Shown here: piece after piece, positions 35,364-44,091 of the stretch
Position numbering within the stretch: position 1 is the stretch's first letter
How the letters are laid out: every line of letters begins with the position of its first letter
NCBI GenBank assembly: GCA_947499555.1
Contig: CANMOU010000002.1
Coordinates: 817,001 to 881,000 of the forward strand
Length of the DNA stretch: 64,000 bases
Reading direction: 5' to 3'
Source of the DNA: an uncultured Roseovarius sp.
GTDB taxonomy: Bacteria; Pseudomonadota; Alphaproteobacteria; Rhodobacterales; Rhodobacteraceae
Notes under the pieces: model-generated
What the model saw: only the letters and a program-made list of their open reading frames with translations
Told to the model about the DNA's origin: nothing
The model's database searches: none
Made by a program: the position numbers and the translations under genes

Positions 35364-37457
35364 ATGGAGTTTTTTCCTCAGCTCACCTGCTTTGCGCTGA
35401 TCTTGCTTTTGGTGTGCCCTTCAAGGCTGGTGGCGGAGACGCTGTCGAGTTTTGGCACGCCTGGCCTGATTGACATGCCAAATGCCGCCGTGCTGCCCGA
35501 TGGGCATGTCGCCGTGACAACGAATACCTTTGAAAACAACCAGCGCTACACGTTGACCTTCCAGATCTTGCCAAAAGTCTACGGTGCGTTCCGGTATTCG
35601 ATCCTGCGTGATCTTGTTCCGACTGGCCCGAATGGTGGCGACGTCTTTGATCGCAGCTTTGATCTGCATGTTCAGCTTTTGGAAGAGCGGGCAAACCGAC
35701 CCGCACTTGCCTTTGGCCTTCGCGACATTGCCGGGACAAGCCTTTTCTCCAGTGAGTATGTCGTTGCCACGAAATCAATCGCACCAAATCTAAGCGTGAC
35801 CGGCGGGCTGGGTTGGGGGCGGTTGGCACAACGGGGGTCTTTTTCGAATCCGTTGGGCATTTTTTCATCAGGGTTCGACACACGTGCGCCACGCGCGACC
35901 ACTGGCCAATTGGCATTTGATTCTTTCTTTCAGGGTCCTGTGGCGTTTTTCGGGGGTGCGGAAGTCGCGCTAAACGACCGTCTGAGCCTTCAGATTGAGT
36001 ATTCTTCCGATGCTTATGACCGTGAGCGCGCCGTTGGAAACGCCAACATCGACAGCCCTTTCAACGTCGGGTTCAGCTACCAGTTTGATCATGGATCGCA
36101 GCTGCGTGGCTATGTCCTGGGTGGTACGACGGCTGGTTTGCAATACAGCTATGTTTTTGATCCGGGCCAACGACGCGTGCCCAGTGGGCGCGATGTGGCT
36201 CCGCGCCCCTTTTCAAAAGGCCCGAAAGTCCCTGTCGATCTTCGGGGTCAGAGCGAACGCCAGACCGTTGAGGCGCGACTGCGAGGGGGGCTTAAACAGG
36301 CGGGTTTGGCTCTTCACAGGTTCGGTGTTGAGGGCGCGAGAGCGCGCATCTGGGTCGAGAACGAGCGCTGGGATATTGAGGCGCAAGCCATTGGTCGTGT
36401 GGCCCGTGTTTTGACTCAGACTCTGCCAGAGCAGATTGAGACCTTCGAAATTGCGCTGCTCCATCGCGGTGTGCCGATCAGCACAGTCACGCTCAGACGG
36501 GACGATCTGATCGAATTGGAACGGGACCTTGATGGCGCTTGGCGCAGCCTTGCGCGGGCTCGGATTTCCGATGCCTCGCGCACGGCCCCACCACCGGCAG
36601 CCAAAGAAGCTTTTCCCGTTATCGAATTCGGTATCGGCCCTTACGTGGCCCTGTCTTTTTTCGACCCGGATCAACCTGTGCGCGCCGATGCCGGCGTGCA
36701 GCTCAGCAAAGCCTACCGGCCTGCGCCCGGTCTGACCTTTTCGGGGGTATTTCGACAGCCGCTGGTTGGCAACATCGAAGATGCGCGGCGGATCTCGGAC
36801 TCGGCCTTGCCCCGGGTCCGGTCCGATGCCGTGCTTTATGCGCAGCAATCAGAGTTTGAGATCAACGAGCTTACGGCAGAGTATCTTTTTCGCCCCGGAA
36901 AGGACCTTTTTGGCCGTGTCACGGCGGGTTACCTGGAAGCCATGTTCGGCGGTCTGTCGACAGAGCTTCTCTGGTTTCCGGTGGAAAGCCGCCTCGCGCT
37001 TGGACTGGAACTGAACTACGCGCGGCAGCGCGACTTCGACATGCTGTTTGGCTTTCGGGGCTATGACGTGCTGACAGGGCATGGTTCGCTTTACTACGAT
37101 TTGGGCAAGGGGTTCTCGACGCAGCTCGACATTGGCCGCTATCTGGCGCAGGACTGGGGGGCGACCTTTACCCTGACGCGAGAGTTTAACAACGGCTTCA
37201 GGATCGGTGGTTTCTTCACCCTCACTGATGTGCCGTTTTCACAGTTTGGAGAAGGGTCGTTTGATCGCGGCATCACTGTCGAGATACCCCTGTCTTGGTT
37301 GACCGGGCGTGCAACGCGCCGCAGTTTTCGGCAGGTTATCCGACCTTTGCAGCGTGACGGCGGTGCACGGCTCAATGTCAGCAACCGCCTTTATGACGCG
37401 ATCCGAGATTACCGCGCGCAGCGTTTGAGTGCCGGGTGGGGAAGGATATTTCGATGA
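35364..37457 (+). CDS. YjbH-like (GfcD-type) outer-membrane exopolysaccharide secretion protein
   Basis: A 697-residue exported protein with a signal peptide (about 1-25, ending LVAET) and the conserved LSSFGTPGLIDMPNAAVLPD opening of the YjbH domain. The rest is rich in alternating strands with terminal aromatic residues, consistent with one or two outer-membrane barrels. The YjbH/GfcD family acts with YjbF/GfcB lipoproteins in exopolysaccharide and group 4 capsule secretion. ATG 35364 is chosen over TTG 35355. The next gene, a YjbF-like lipoprotein, starts within its stop codon (ATGA at 37454), so these two products are coupled. Confidence 0.9.
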   Translation: MEFFPQLTCFALILLLVCPSRLVAETLSSFGTPGLIDMPNAAVLPDGHVAVTTNTFENNQRYTLTFQILPKVYGAFRYSILRDLVPTGPNGGDVFDRSFDLHVQLLEERANRPALAFGLRDIAGTSLFSSEYVVATKSIAPNLSVTGGLGWGRLAQRGSFSNPLGIFSSGFDTRAPRATTGQLAFDSFFQGPVAFFGGAEVALNDRLSLQIEYSSDAYDRERAVGNANIDSPFNVGFSYQFDHGSQLRGYVLGGTTAGLQYSYVFDPGQRRVPSGRDVAPRPFSKGPKVPVDLRGQSERQTVEARLRGGLKQAGLALHRFGVEGARARIWVENERWDIEAQAIGRVARVLTQTLPEQIETFEIALLHRGVPISTVTLRRDDLIELERDLDGAWRSLARARISDASRTAPPPAAKEAFPVIEFGIGPYVALSFFDPDQPVRADAGVQLSKAYRPAPGLTFSGVFRQPLVGNIEDARRISDSALPRVRSDAVLYAQQSEFEINELTAEYLFRPGKDLFGRVTAGYLEAMFGGLSTELLWFPVESRLALGLELNYARQRDFDMLFGFRGYDVLTGHGSLYYDLGKGFSTQLDIGRYLAQDWGATFTLTREFNNGFRIGGFFTLTDVPFSQFGEGSFDRGITVEIPLSWLTGRATRRSFRQVIRPLQRDGGARLNVSNRLYDAIRDYRAQRLSAGWGRIFR

Positions 37458-38083
37458 GGCGGTTTGGCGTTGTCCTGACATTGGCGTTGATGGGATGCGA
37501 AGCCTCTGGCACCCCGGATGCGCGCGCTTTTCTGTCAGGCGCTGGGGTTCAGCCAAAGGAGATCGAGCCGCGCTATATTGCCTTGCTCAAAGCGCAGGCT
37601 CCGGCCTTGCAGATCGGCTTTCCAGACAAGGCCGAGGGCGGAGGCACTCTTTTGCTGGAAGACCGGGATGATGCTTTTGAGTATTGGCTCAGCCCGGAAG
37701 GCGCGCAGGTGATCCTACAGGACGGTGTCTTGCACGGTTTGCGCGGGTTCGGTGCGGGGCTGATGGCCTCTGACCTGACAGAGCCCCTGGCAAACCTGCA
37801 AGCCCTTTCGCCGGGGGTTTCGGATCGGTTCCAAACATTTCTGACAGGTGACGACAAGACCCAAACGCGCACGTATCGCTGCGTATTCGAGCAAGCCGGG
37901 ACCGAAAAAGTCGATCTGCAGGGAGCAACGGTCGAGGCCTTTTTGATGATCGAGCGATGCCGGAACCTCGATCAGGCATTTGAAAATTACTACTGGGTTG
38001 AGCCCTCTCGGCGGCGGATCGTCCTCTCACGACAATGGGCGGGCCCTGGCCTTGGCGCTCTTTCAACAAGAGTGGTGCCATGA
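37454..38083 (+). CDS. YjbF/GfcB-like lipoprotein
   Basis: A 209-residue predicted lipoprotein: lipobox ALMGC gives Cys15. The body (PALQIGFPDKAEGGGTLL, YWLSPEGAQVILQDGVLHG, LRGFGAGLMAS) has the GTF-LASP (YjbF/GfcB) pattern. The family works at the outer membrane with YjbH/GfcD in polysaccharide secretion. ATG 37454 overlaps the yjbH stop; the open frame from 37436 would spoil the lipoprotein signal. A Wza-type gene follows after 27 bases with its own GAGGAGG site. Confidence 0.88.
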   Translation: MRRFGVVLTLALMGCEASGTPDARAFLSGAGVQPKEIEPRYIALLKAQAPALQIGFPDKAEGGGTLLLEDRDDAFEYWLSPEGAQVILQDGVLHGLRGFGAGLMASDLTEPLANLQALSPGVSDRFQTFLTGDDKTQTRTYRCVFEQAGTEKVDLQGATVEAFLMIERCRNLDQAFENYYWVEPSRRRIVLSRQWAGPGLGALSTRVVP

Positions 38084-38110
38084 CCCTAATGGGAAAGCGA
38101 GGAGGATAAC

Positions 38111-39472
38111 ATGATCCGGATCTCGATACTTCTGATAGCATTGGCAGGCCTTGTGGCCTGCGGCACGATCTACCGGACTTCGTCCGTCAGCCCAGGTGTG
38201 CAAAACGGCACTCAGGTTCGCGTTGTGTCGATGTCTGCAGAAACCGTTCTGCAGGCAAATCGCTCGCCTTACACGCCGAAAACTCTGCCAGAGGTCTTCT
38301 CTCTCACAGCCGGCACAGGCGGTGGTGTGCGCAGCATCGGTTCCTTGCCGCAGCCGACTTTGGAGGCACAATTGCGGCCTGCGGCGCTGGATGTCCGCCT
38401 GCCGCCTACGGTCGCACCTGGCCCTTACAAGATCGGTATTGGCGACGTGCTGGTTCTTTCGACCCCCGATGCGAGTGCTTCGATCGCCGACGCAAGTGTC
38501 TCTTCAAGTCTGAAAAATGGCCGACAGGCCTTTACAGTGCAGGATGACGGCGCGATCAACATTCCGTCCGTTGGGCGCGTGAAGATTGCTGATCTGACCG
38601 TTGAATCTGCCGAGGCAGAGCTTTTTCAGCGAATGGTCGCAAATCAACAGGACCCGGCGTTCAGCCTTGAGATTGCAGAGTTCAATTCAAGGCGGGTGTC
38701 TGTTGGTGGCGCGGTTGCCGCGCCGGCGGTCGTCCCGGTCACGCTTACGCCGCTGTCGCTAGATGCAGCGCTCGCCGCTACTGGCGGTGTGGCGGTTCAG
38801 GATCAGGACAGTGCGTCAGTCCGACTTTACCGTGCCGGTTCGCTTTACCAGATCCCCCTCAGCGTGCTTTATGCCCGGCCCGACCTGCTCAAGACGCGGC
38901 TGTTGGATGGCGACTCGGTGTTTGTCGATACAGAGTATGAGCTTGGCAAGGCCCAGGCGTTTTTCGAGCAGCAGATCGCGCTTGTTGCGGCTCGGCAGCA
39001 AGCGCAGCAGGCCGCGCTTTTGGAATTGCAGACGGAGGTGAGCCTGCGCCGGGCGCAATTGGCAGAAGCGCGTACCAATTATCAGGCGCAGGTGGCACTT
39101 GGGGCGGACAAGAATGATTATGTCTACATCACCGGCGAGTTGCGCGAACAGGGGCGGTTTGCCCTTCCATTTGAGCGCCGGGCCGTTTTGGCCGACGCCC
39201 TCTTGGCGGAAACGCGGGGATTTGCGGTGCAATCGGCGGATATCTCGCAAGTCTATGTGCTGCGCGCCTCAAACGACCCGCGCGAGTTTGGCGCTGTGAC
39301 CGCTTGGCATCTCGATGCGCGAAACGCGGCCAGCTTTACCTTGATGACACGGTTTGAGCTGCGCCCAAATGACGTGATATTCGTCGCCCAGCAGCCCATC
39401 ACCAAATGGAATCGCGCTGTCTCGCAGATCCTTCCGTCTTTGATAAACGTGAGTAAGGTGGCGGTGGAATAG
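38111..39472 (+). CDS. Polysaccharide export lipoprotein (Wza/GfcE type, SLBB)
   Basis: A 453-residue outer-membrane polysaccharide export protein. The lipobox LVACG gives Cys17. The Poly_export domain is seen in YKIGIGDVLVLSTPD and DDGAINIPSVGRVKI, followed by two SLBB-like units (RRVSVGGAVAAPAVVPV and DYVYITGELREQGRF). A predicted coiled-coil insertion rich in Gln/Ala/Leu (about 285-335) separates them, which is unusual for classical Wza. Ribosome-binding site GAGGAGGATAAC is optimal. Last gene of the yjbH-yjbF-wza operon; convergent with pncB, 3 bases apart. Confidence 0.92.
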   Translation: MIRISILLIALAGLVACGTIYRTSSVSPGVQNGTQVRVVSMSAETVLQANRSPYTPKTLPEVFSLTAGTGGGVRSIGSLPQPTLEAQLRPAALDVRLPPTVAPGPYKIGIGDVLVLSTPDASASIADASVSSSLKNGRQAFTVQDDGAINIPSVGRVKIADLTVESAEAELFQRMVANQQDPAFSLEIAEFNSRRVSVGGAVAAPAVVPVTLTPLSLDAALAATGGVAVQDQDSASVRLYRAGSLYQIPLSVLYARPDLLKTRLLDGDSVFVDTEYELGKAQAFFEQQIALVAARQQAQQAALLELQTEVSLRRAQLAEARTNYQAQVALGADKNDYVYITGELREQGRFALPFERRAVLADALLAETRGFAVQSADISQVYVLRASNDPREFGAVTAWHLDARNAASFTLMTRFELRPNDVIFVAQQPITKWNRAVSQILPSLINVSKVAVE

Positions 39473-39475
39473 GTG

Positions 39476-40768
39476 TTAAACCACCACCTCCATCTCTTCC
39501 TGCTCACCGACACCGAACACCCGCTTGTAGCGGTCGATCTGGTCCTTTGGCCCCATCGCCTTGCGCGGGTTGTCTGAAAGTTTGACGGTGGGTTTGCCGT
39601 TGGCTGCAACCGCTTTGCAGACAAGAGAGAAGGGCGCGAGGCTGTTGCCGGGGGTCAGATCGCGGAAGTCGTTGGTCAGAAGTGTGCCCCACCCAAAAGA
39701 GACCTTCACCCGGCCTGCGAATTGCTTGTGCAGGGACAGGATTTTGTCCTCGTCCAGGCCATCCGAAAAAATGATCAGCTTGTCCTTTGGGTTTTCACCC
39801 CGGTCCCGCCACCAGTTGATGGCAATTTCCGCACCTTCTGCCGGATCACCTGAATCGATACGAATGCCCGTCCACCCGGCCAGCCAGTCCGGCGCGCGGT
39901 CAAGAAAGCCTTTGGTGCCGTAAGTGTCGGGCAGGATGATGCGCAGGTTGCCGTCATGCTCTTCCTGCCAGTCCGAGAGAACCTCATAGGGTGCCAGGCG
40001 CAGGGCATCGTCGTCTTTCGCCAAGGCGGCGTAGACCATGGGCAATTCATGCGCGTTGGTGCCGATTGCCTCAAGATCGCGGTTCTTGGCGATCAGGCAG
40101 TTGGAGGTTCCGACAAAGGTGTTTCCAAGCCGTTCTGTCATGGCTTGCACGCACCAGTCCTGCCAAAGGAAAGAGTGTCGGCGACGCGTGCCAAAGTCGG
40201 CAATGCGAAGCCCCTCCACGCCGCGCAGGCGCTCGACCTTCTCCCAGAGCTTGGTCATGGCACGGGCATAGAGCACCTGAAGCTCAAACTTGCGAAGCGT
40301 GTTAAGAACGGCACGAGACCGCAGCTCCATCAGAACAGCCAGCGCAGGGATCTCCCAGAGCATGACCTCTGGCCAATTGCCCTCGAATGTCAGCTCATAT
40401 TGCCCGTCATGTTTTTCCAGGTGATAGGGCGGCAGACGCAGTTTTTCGAACCAGTCCATGAATTCCGGGGTAAACATCTGGCGTTTGCCATAGAACGTGT
40501 TGCCGCGCATCCAGGTGCTTTCTCCGCGGGAAAGCGACAGTGACCTGATGTGGTCAAGCTGCTCGCGCAGCTCTCCTTCATCGACCAGATCGGCGAGGCG
40601 CACAGATTTGGTGCGGTTAATGAGCGAAAAAGTGACTTGCGTGTCGGGCTTGTTGCGAAACACCGATTGGCACATCAGAAGCTTGTAGAAATCCGTATCG
40701 ATCAGAGACCTGACAATCGGGTCGATCTTCCACTTGTGGTTCCAGACGCGGGTGGCGATGTCGACCAT
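39476..40768 (-). CDS. pncB: Nicotinate phosphoribosyltransferase
   Basis: A 430-residue enzyme of NAD salvage that converts nicotinate and PRPP (with ATP) to nicotinate mononucleotide in the cytosol. Matches include TDFYKLLMCQSVFRN near the N-terminus, FGTRRRHSFLWQDW, TSNCLIAKNRDLEAIGTNAHE and IRIDSGDPAEGAEIA, all typical of PncB. Length matches the family. ATG 40768 is a natural start. It is followed upstream by an aminotransferase gene in the same orientation (47-base gap). Convergent with the wza-type gene. Confidence 0.96.
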   Translation of the reverse strand: MVDIATRVWNHKWKIDPIVRSLIDTDFYKLLMCQSVFRNKPDTQVTFSLINRTKSVRLADLVDEGELREQLDHIRSLSLSRGESTWMRGNTFYGKRQMFTPEFMDWFEKLRLPPYHLEKHDGQYELTFEGNWPEVMLWEIPALAVLMELRSRAVLNTLRKFELQVLYARAMTKLWEKVERLRGVEGLRIADFGTRRRHSFLWQDWCVQAMTERLGNTFVGTSNCLIAKNRDLEAIGTNAHELPMVYAALAKDDDALRLAPYEVLSDWQEEHDGNLRIILPDTYGTKGFLDRAPDWLAGWTGIRIDSGDPAEGAEIAINWWRDRGENPKDKLIIFSDGLDEDKILSLHKQFAGRVKVSFGWGTLLTNDFRDLTPGNSLAPFSLVCKAVAANGKPTVKLSDNPRKAMGPKDQIDRYKRVFGVGEQEEMEVVV

Positions 40769-40815
40769 GCTTGGCCTCCGAGGCGACTTCTGCGCGTTCC
40801 TTTAGATCAAACCGG

Positions 40816-42015
40816 TCAAGACTGCGCAAGCGCGGTCCGGGTGGCCTCGGCTAGGCGTGAAATCCCGGTGGCGAGCTTGTCCTCGGCGTTAAAGGTGAAA
40901 TTCAGCCTGACAGACCGACGATCGCGGCCCTCGGGATCGAAGACAGAGGATGGAGAAATGCAGACACCGTGTTCAAGGCCGACTTTCATCAAGTGATCGG
41001 TGTTAAGCTCTGGGCGCTTGGCAGTAGCCCAAACGAACATGCCGCCGGTCGGGCGTTCCCAGTCATAAAGCTCACCAAGATGTGCATCCATTGCCGCGCA
41101 AAGGGCATCGCGCCGCGAACGGTAGAGCGACAGGATGTCGGGCAGCATGTCATCAGCCAGCCCTGTCGCAAAGGCATCATGGGTGATCTGCTGGCAAAGG
41201 CCGGATGTGCACATATCCGCGCCTTGCTTGGCCGTCGACAAGGCTTTTATCATCTCTGGCGCGGCAATGACCCATCCGATGCGCAGGCCCGGTGCCAGTT
41301 CCTTGGACACCGTGCCAAGGTAAATGACCGGCCCATCATAAGGATTGCGGCTCTTTTCGGCGGAAAGGTCGAGCATTCTGGGTAACGGTGGCGCATCATA
41401 GTAAAGCGCGCCATAGGGATCGTCTTCAATCAGCCAGGTGCCAGTGTCGTGCGCGGCGTCGACCAGAGACTGGCGCGTTTCGGTATCAACCAGCTTGCCT
41501 GTAGGGTTTGAGAAGTTTGGCACCGCATAGGCAAACTGTGCGCCGGTCATCAACTTTGCTGGGTCAAGATCGTTGGCATCAAGCCGCATCGGCCGGTATC
41601 GCGGGCGGCGCGGGCGCCAGTTGTCCAAGGCTCCAAGATAGGTCGGTGCCTGTGCCGCGATAACGGCGCCTTCTTCAACGAGGGTAGTGCCAAGCAAGCC
41701 CAAGGCTTGTGCCCCGCCCGACGTAATGAGCACGTTGTCCCGTGTCAGCGTGATGCTATCGCCCGAGAACCGTTTGGCAATCAAATCACGCAGGTTTGGC
41801 AAACCGGCCACAGGCGTATATGCCAATGTCTCGGCGGCATGTTTGGCAACTGCTGTCGATGCCAAACCTGCCAGTTCCGGAACGGGCCAAACCGATGTGT
41901 CGGGCAGCCCGCCACCAAGATTGATGAGGCCGGGCACACGGCCTGCCGCCAGGAAAGTTGCGGTGACATCATTGGTATCATCAAGCCATTTGGCGAAGGC
42001 GGGACGTTTGGGCAT
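40816..42015 (-). CDS. PLP-dependent aminotransferase, class I/II
   Basis: A 399-residue fold-type I aminotransferase. Seen: NLGGGLPDTSVWP, YTPVAGLPNLRDLIA, the aspartate/arginine region EDDPYGALYY and the PLP lysine in LGTVSKELAPGLRIGW. The pattern matches the ARO8/2-aminoadipate aminotransferase-like branch without a DNA-binding domain, so it is an enzyme rather than a MocR regulator. The amino-donor specificity is not readable. Upstream of the start, TGAAC-N4-GTTCA (42059-42072) is a small symmetrical element in the likely promoter. Confidence 0.9.
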   Translation of the reverse strand: MPKRPAFAKWLDDTNDVTATFLAAGRVPGLINLGGGLPDTSVWPVPELAGLASTAVAKHAAETLAYTPVAGLPNLRDLIAKRFSGDSITLTRDNVLITSGGAQALGLLGTTLVEEGAVIAAQAPTYLGALDNWRPRRPRYRPMRLDANDLDPAKLMTGAQFAYAVPNFSNPTGKLVDTETRQSLVDAAHDTGTWLIEDDPYGALYYDAPPLPRMLDLSAEKSRNPYDGPVIYLGTVSKELAPGLRIGWVIAAPEMIKALSTAKQGADMCTSGLCQQITHDAFATGLADDMLPDILSLYRSRRDALCAAMDAHLGELYDWERPTGGMFVWATAKRPELNTDHLMKVGLEHGVCISPSSVFDPEGRDRRSVRLNFTFNAEDKLATGISRLAEATRTALAQS

Positions 42016-42123
42016 GGATGGTCCTCGAAATGAAACCTGCGGCCTACCTAAGATAAAATGAACAATCGTTCAATTCACGTTTCGTGATAGTGCTCATCAC
42101 CTTTCGCTAAAGCGGCGCTCCGA

Positions 42124-43287
42124 CTAAGCCTCCAGGTCCAGCGCTTCAACCGACAAAATCGTTGGTAAGTGGCGTGCGATCTCTTGCCAGCTTTCGCCTT
42201 CGTCAAGGCTGGCAAAAATTGATCCGGAGTTTGTCCCGAAATAAAGGCCGTGGCATTCGCATCTGTCGCCAGCCATTGCCTGGCGAAGCACGGTAAAATA
42301 GCAGCTTTTCTGCGGCAGCCCGTTCCGCAGATCCTGCCATGTTGCGCCTCCATCCCGAGAGCGCCAGACAGCAGCGGCGGCATCTGGCGGATACCGCCCC
42401 GCGCTGTCACCATTCAGCGGAATCGTCCAGATTGTTTGTGGGTCATGCGGGTGTATGCGGATGGGAAACCCGAAAGTAGAGGGCAGGCCTTTGGTGATGT
42501 CCTCCCAGGACCGTCCCCCATCTGATGATCGCCAGACACCGTGATGATTTTGCTGGTAGAGCAAGTCTTCAGAACCGGTTGCCCGCATCATGTTGTGCAC
42601 GCAATGTCCTGTCTCTCCGTCACTGGGCGCGGCGGGATGATCGTTGTGCGTGCAGGCCTCCTTGTTGGAAAGCCGGTTGCGCCGTTCCCAGGTCGACCCG
42701 CCATCTTCCGTTGCAAAAACACCCGCAGCCGAGATGCCGACCCATTGTTTCTTGGCATCATCCGGGTCGAAGACGATCGTATGCAAAACCAGTCCGGCAG
42801 CGCCCGGATTCCAGTCCTTCGCCGAAGGATGATCGGTGAGCGCATCAACACGAGACCAAGTTTGTCCCTTATCCTCACTTCGAAGCAGGCTCGCCGGTTT
42901 GGTTCCTGCGTATACGATCCCGTGGTCATGCCCAAGCGACCAGATCTGCTGAACGGTCTCATCAAAAGGCAGGGGGTCTTTGCTCCAGTCTACCATGTCA
43001 GCAAAATCGGGATCTTGCGCGGCCCATTCGTCAAGCATCCCCCGGCTGAGCCGCGTGAGGTGCCAGGTCTCGCCGCCATCTTCGGAGCGCCAGATGCCCG
43101 CACCGTGAAATTCATTTCCGCCGCCAGCCCAGATGGTTCCGGAGGCCGGATCTCCGATCACGTGGTTGATGCACCAGCCGTTACAATATGGGCCCGTCAC
43201 CTGCCACTCGGTGCGGTCGTTTTCGCCATGCAGAAGAAAGGCGCCCTTGGTGGTGCCAAGCAGGAGTTTCATATTGGTGGATTGCAT
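42124..43287 (-). CDS. Asp-box (BNR) repeat beta-propeller protein, glycosidase/sialidase-like
   Basis: A 387-residue protein built of at least six S-x-DxGxxW Asp-box repeats (SEDGGETW, SEDKGQTW, TEDGGSTW, SSDGGRSW, SRDGGATW, SLDEGESW), evenly spaced as in a beta-propeller. It starts LLLGTTKGAFLL. No signal peptide, so it is probably cytosolic. Such proteins are annotated as exo-alpha-sialidase or VPS10/YCF48-like, but the sialidase arginine triad is not evident, and enzymatic activity should not be assumed. ATG 43287 follows AGGGGC; the longer frame to 43323 is not used. Confidence 0.8.
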   Translation of the reverse strand: MQSTNMKLLLGTTKGAFLLHGENDRTEWQVTGPYCNGWCINHVIGDPASGTIWAGGGNEFHGAGIWRSEDGGETWHLTRLSRGMLDEWAAQDPDFADMVDWSKDPLPFDETVQQIWSLGHDHGIVYAGTKPASLLRSEDKGQTWSRVDALTDHPSAKDWNPGAAGLVLHTIVFDPDDAKKQWVGISAAGVFATEDGGSTWERRNRLSNKEACTHNDHPAAPSDGETGHCVHNMMRATGSEDLLYQQNHHGVWRSSDGGRSWEDITKGLPSTFGFPIRIHPHDPQTIWTIPLNGDSAGRYPPDAAAAVWRSRDGGATWQDLRNGLPQKSCYFTVLRQAMAGDRCECHGLYFGTNSGSIFASLDEGESWQEIARHLPTILSVEALDLEA

Positions 43288-43350
43288 GAGCAGCGCCCCT
43301 GGAGATACTGCGCAGCATATCACAACGGGCCGGTCTGCGAAATTGCCTGG

Positions 43351-43698
43351 CTAGCTGCCAAGCGCCTCTTTGCTATCTTCGGGGGCCTCATTGCGTTCGA
43401 ACATACCATAGTCCCGGATGACGCTGACGACACGCAAGCGGTAGTCGTCAAACATGATGTCCCGGCCTGCTTTCTGCGCATTGCGGTGCGCCGACAGTCG
43501 ACGCCATTCGTCCAGGGCGGCTTCGTCGCGCCAAAAGCTGAGCGACAAAAGTTTGCCTGGCGTGGTCAGGCTTTCGAACCGCTCCACGGAAATGAACCCG
43601 TCTATGCCCTCGGCGAAGGGTCGCATCTTGCCAGCCATGTCAAGATAGGCGTGTTTCTGATCAGACTTGGGAAAAACTTCAAAGATGACAGCAATCAT
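43351..43698 (-). CDS. Antibiotic biosynthesis monooxygenase (ABM) domain protein
   Basis: A 115-residue dimeric alpha/beta-barrel protein of the ABM superfamily: IAVIFEVFP, FISVERFESL, LLSLSFWRDEAALDEWR and an RNAQKAGRD helix. Family members oxidise small aromatics or polyketides, or degrade haem; none of the haem-degradation residues can be asserted. ATG 43698 overlaps the stop of the NIPSNAP gene (ATGA), so both are translated together. The pair is divergent from an ArsR-like regulator and probably controlled by it. Confidence 0.85.
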   Translation of the reverse strand: MIAVIFEVFPKSDQKHAYLDMAGKMRPFAEGIDGFISVERFESLTTPGKLLSLSFWRDEAALDEWRRLSAHRNAQKAGRDIMFDDYRLRVVSVIRDYGMFERNEAPEDSKEALGS

Positions 43699-44018
43699 GT
43701 CGGGTCTCCATGCGGGTATGAGACACATTTCACAAAGGTACGGCGTTCTCGCAACAGGAACTTCTCTGACCTCGCGAATTCGTAATTAGCGCGCCCCATA
43801 GGATCGCTGGCCAATCGAGCACGATACGTCTCGTAGTCGGCCAAGGAGGCAATGTTGTAGATGCCGTATGCGCGACTGGAAGAACCCTCATGCGGGGCGA
43901 AGTACCCGATAAGATCCGCGCCACAGCGCGGAATGGCCTGGCCCCAGGTTTTCGCATATTGCACGAAGGCCTCGGGGTTGTTTGGGTCAATGTCATATTC
44001 GATGATGCAGGTCAGCAT
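43695..44018 (-). CDS. NIPSNAP family protein
   Basis: A 107-residue small ferredoxin-like fold protein: TCIIEYDIDPNNPEAFVQYA, GCGADLIGYFAPHEG-like segment (CGADLIGYFAPHEGSS) and SDPMGRANYEFA. NIPSNAP proteins bind or transform small ligands; the bacterial members have no fixed function. It is the first gene of a two-gene unit with the ABM gene and shares a 73-base promoter region with the divergent ArsR-like regulator. Confidence 0.85.
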   Translation of the reverse strand: MLTCIIEYDIDPNNPEAFVQYAKTWGQAIPRCGADLIGYFAPHEGSSSRAYGIYNIASLADYETYRARLASDPMGRANYEFARSEKFLLRERRTFVKCVSYPHGDPT

Positions 44019-44058
44019 AGTCAGTCTCCGGTTTGTTTGAACGGAAGATTACTGCATA

Positions 44059-44086
44059 GACCTTACGTAATACTTCGGCTAAGGTC
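44059..44086. promoter_or_regulatory. Operator candidate in the NIPSNAP/ArsR divergent promoter
   Basis: GACCTTA (44059-44065) and TAAGGTC (44080-44086) are perfect 7-bp arms with a 14-base centre, and an inner TTACGTAA palindrome overlaps the left arm (44063-44070). The element sits just upstream of the regulator start at 44092 and within the shared promoter, where an autoregulating ArsR-type repressor would bind. Inferred from symmetry and location. Confidence 0.5.
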
Positions 44087-44091
44087 GAACT

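Noticed and set aside
42059-42072. TetR-type operator TGAAC-N4-GTTCA
   Set aside because: Arms are only 5 bp and may simply be part of a promoter; noted in the aminotransferase entry but not claimed as a site.
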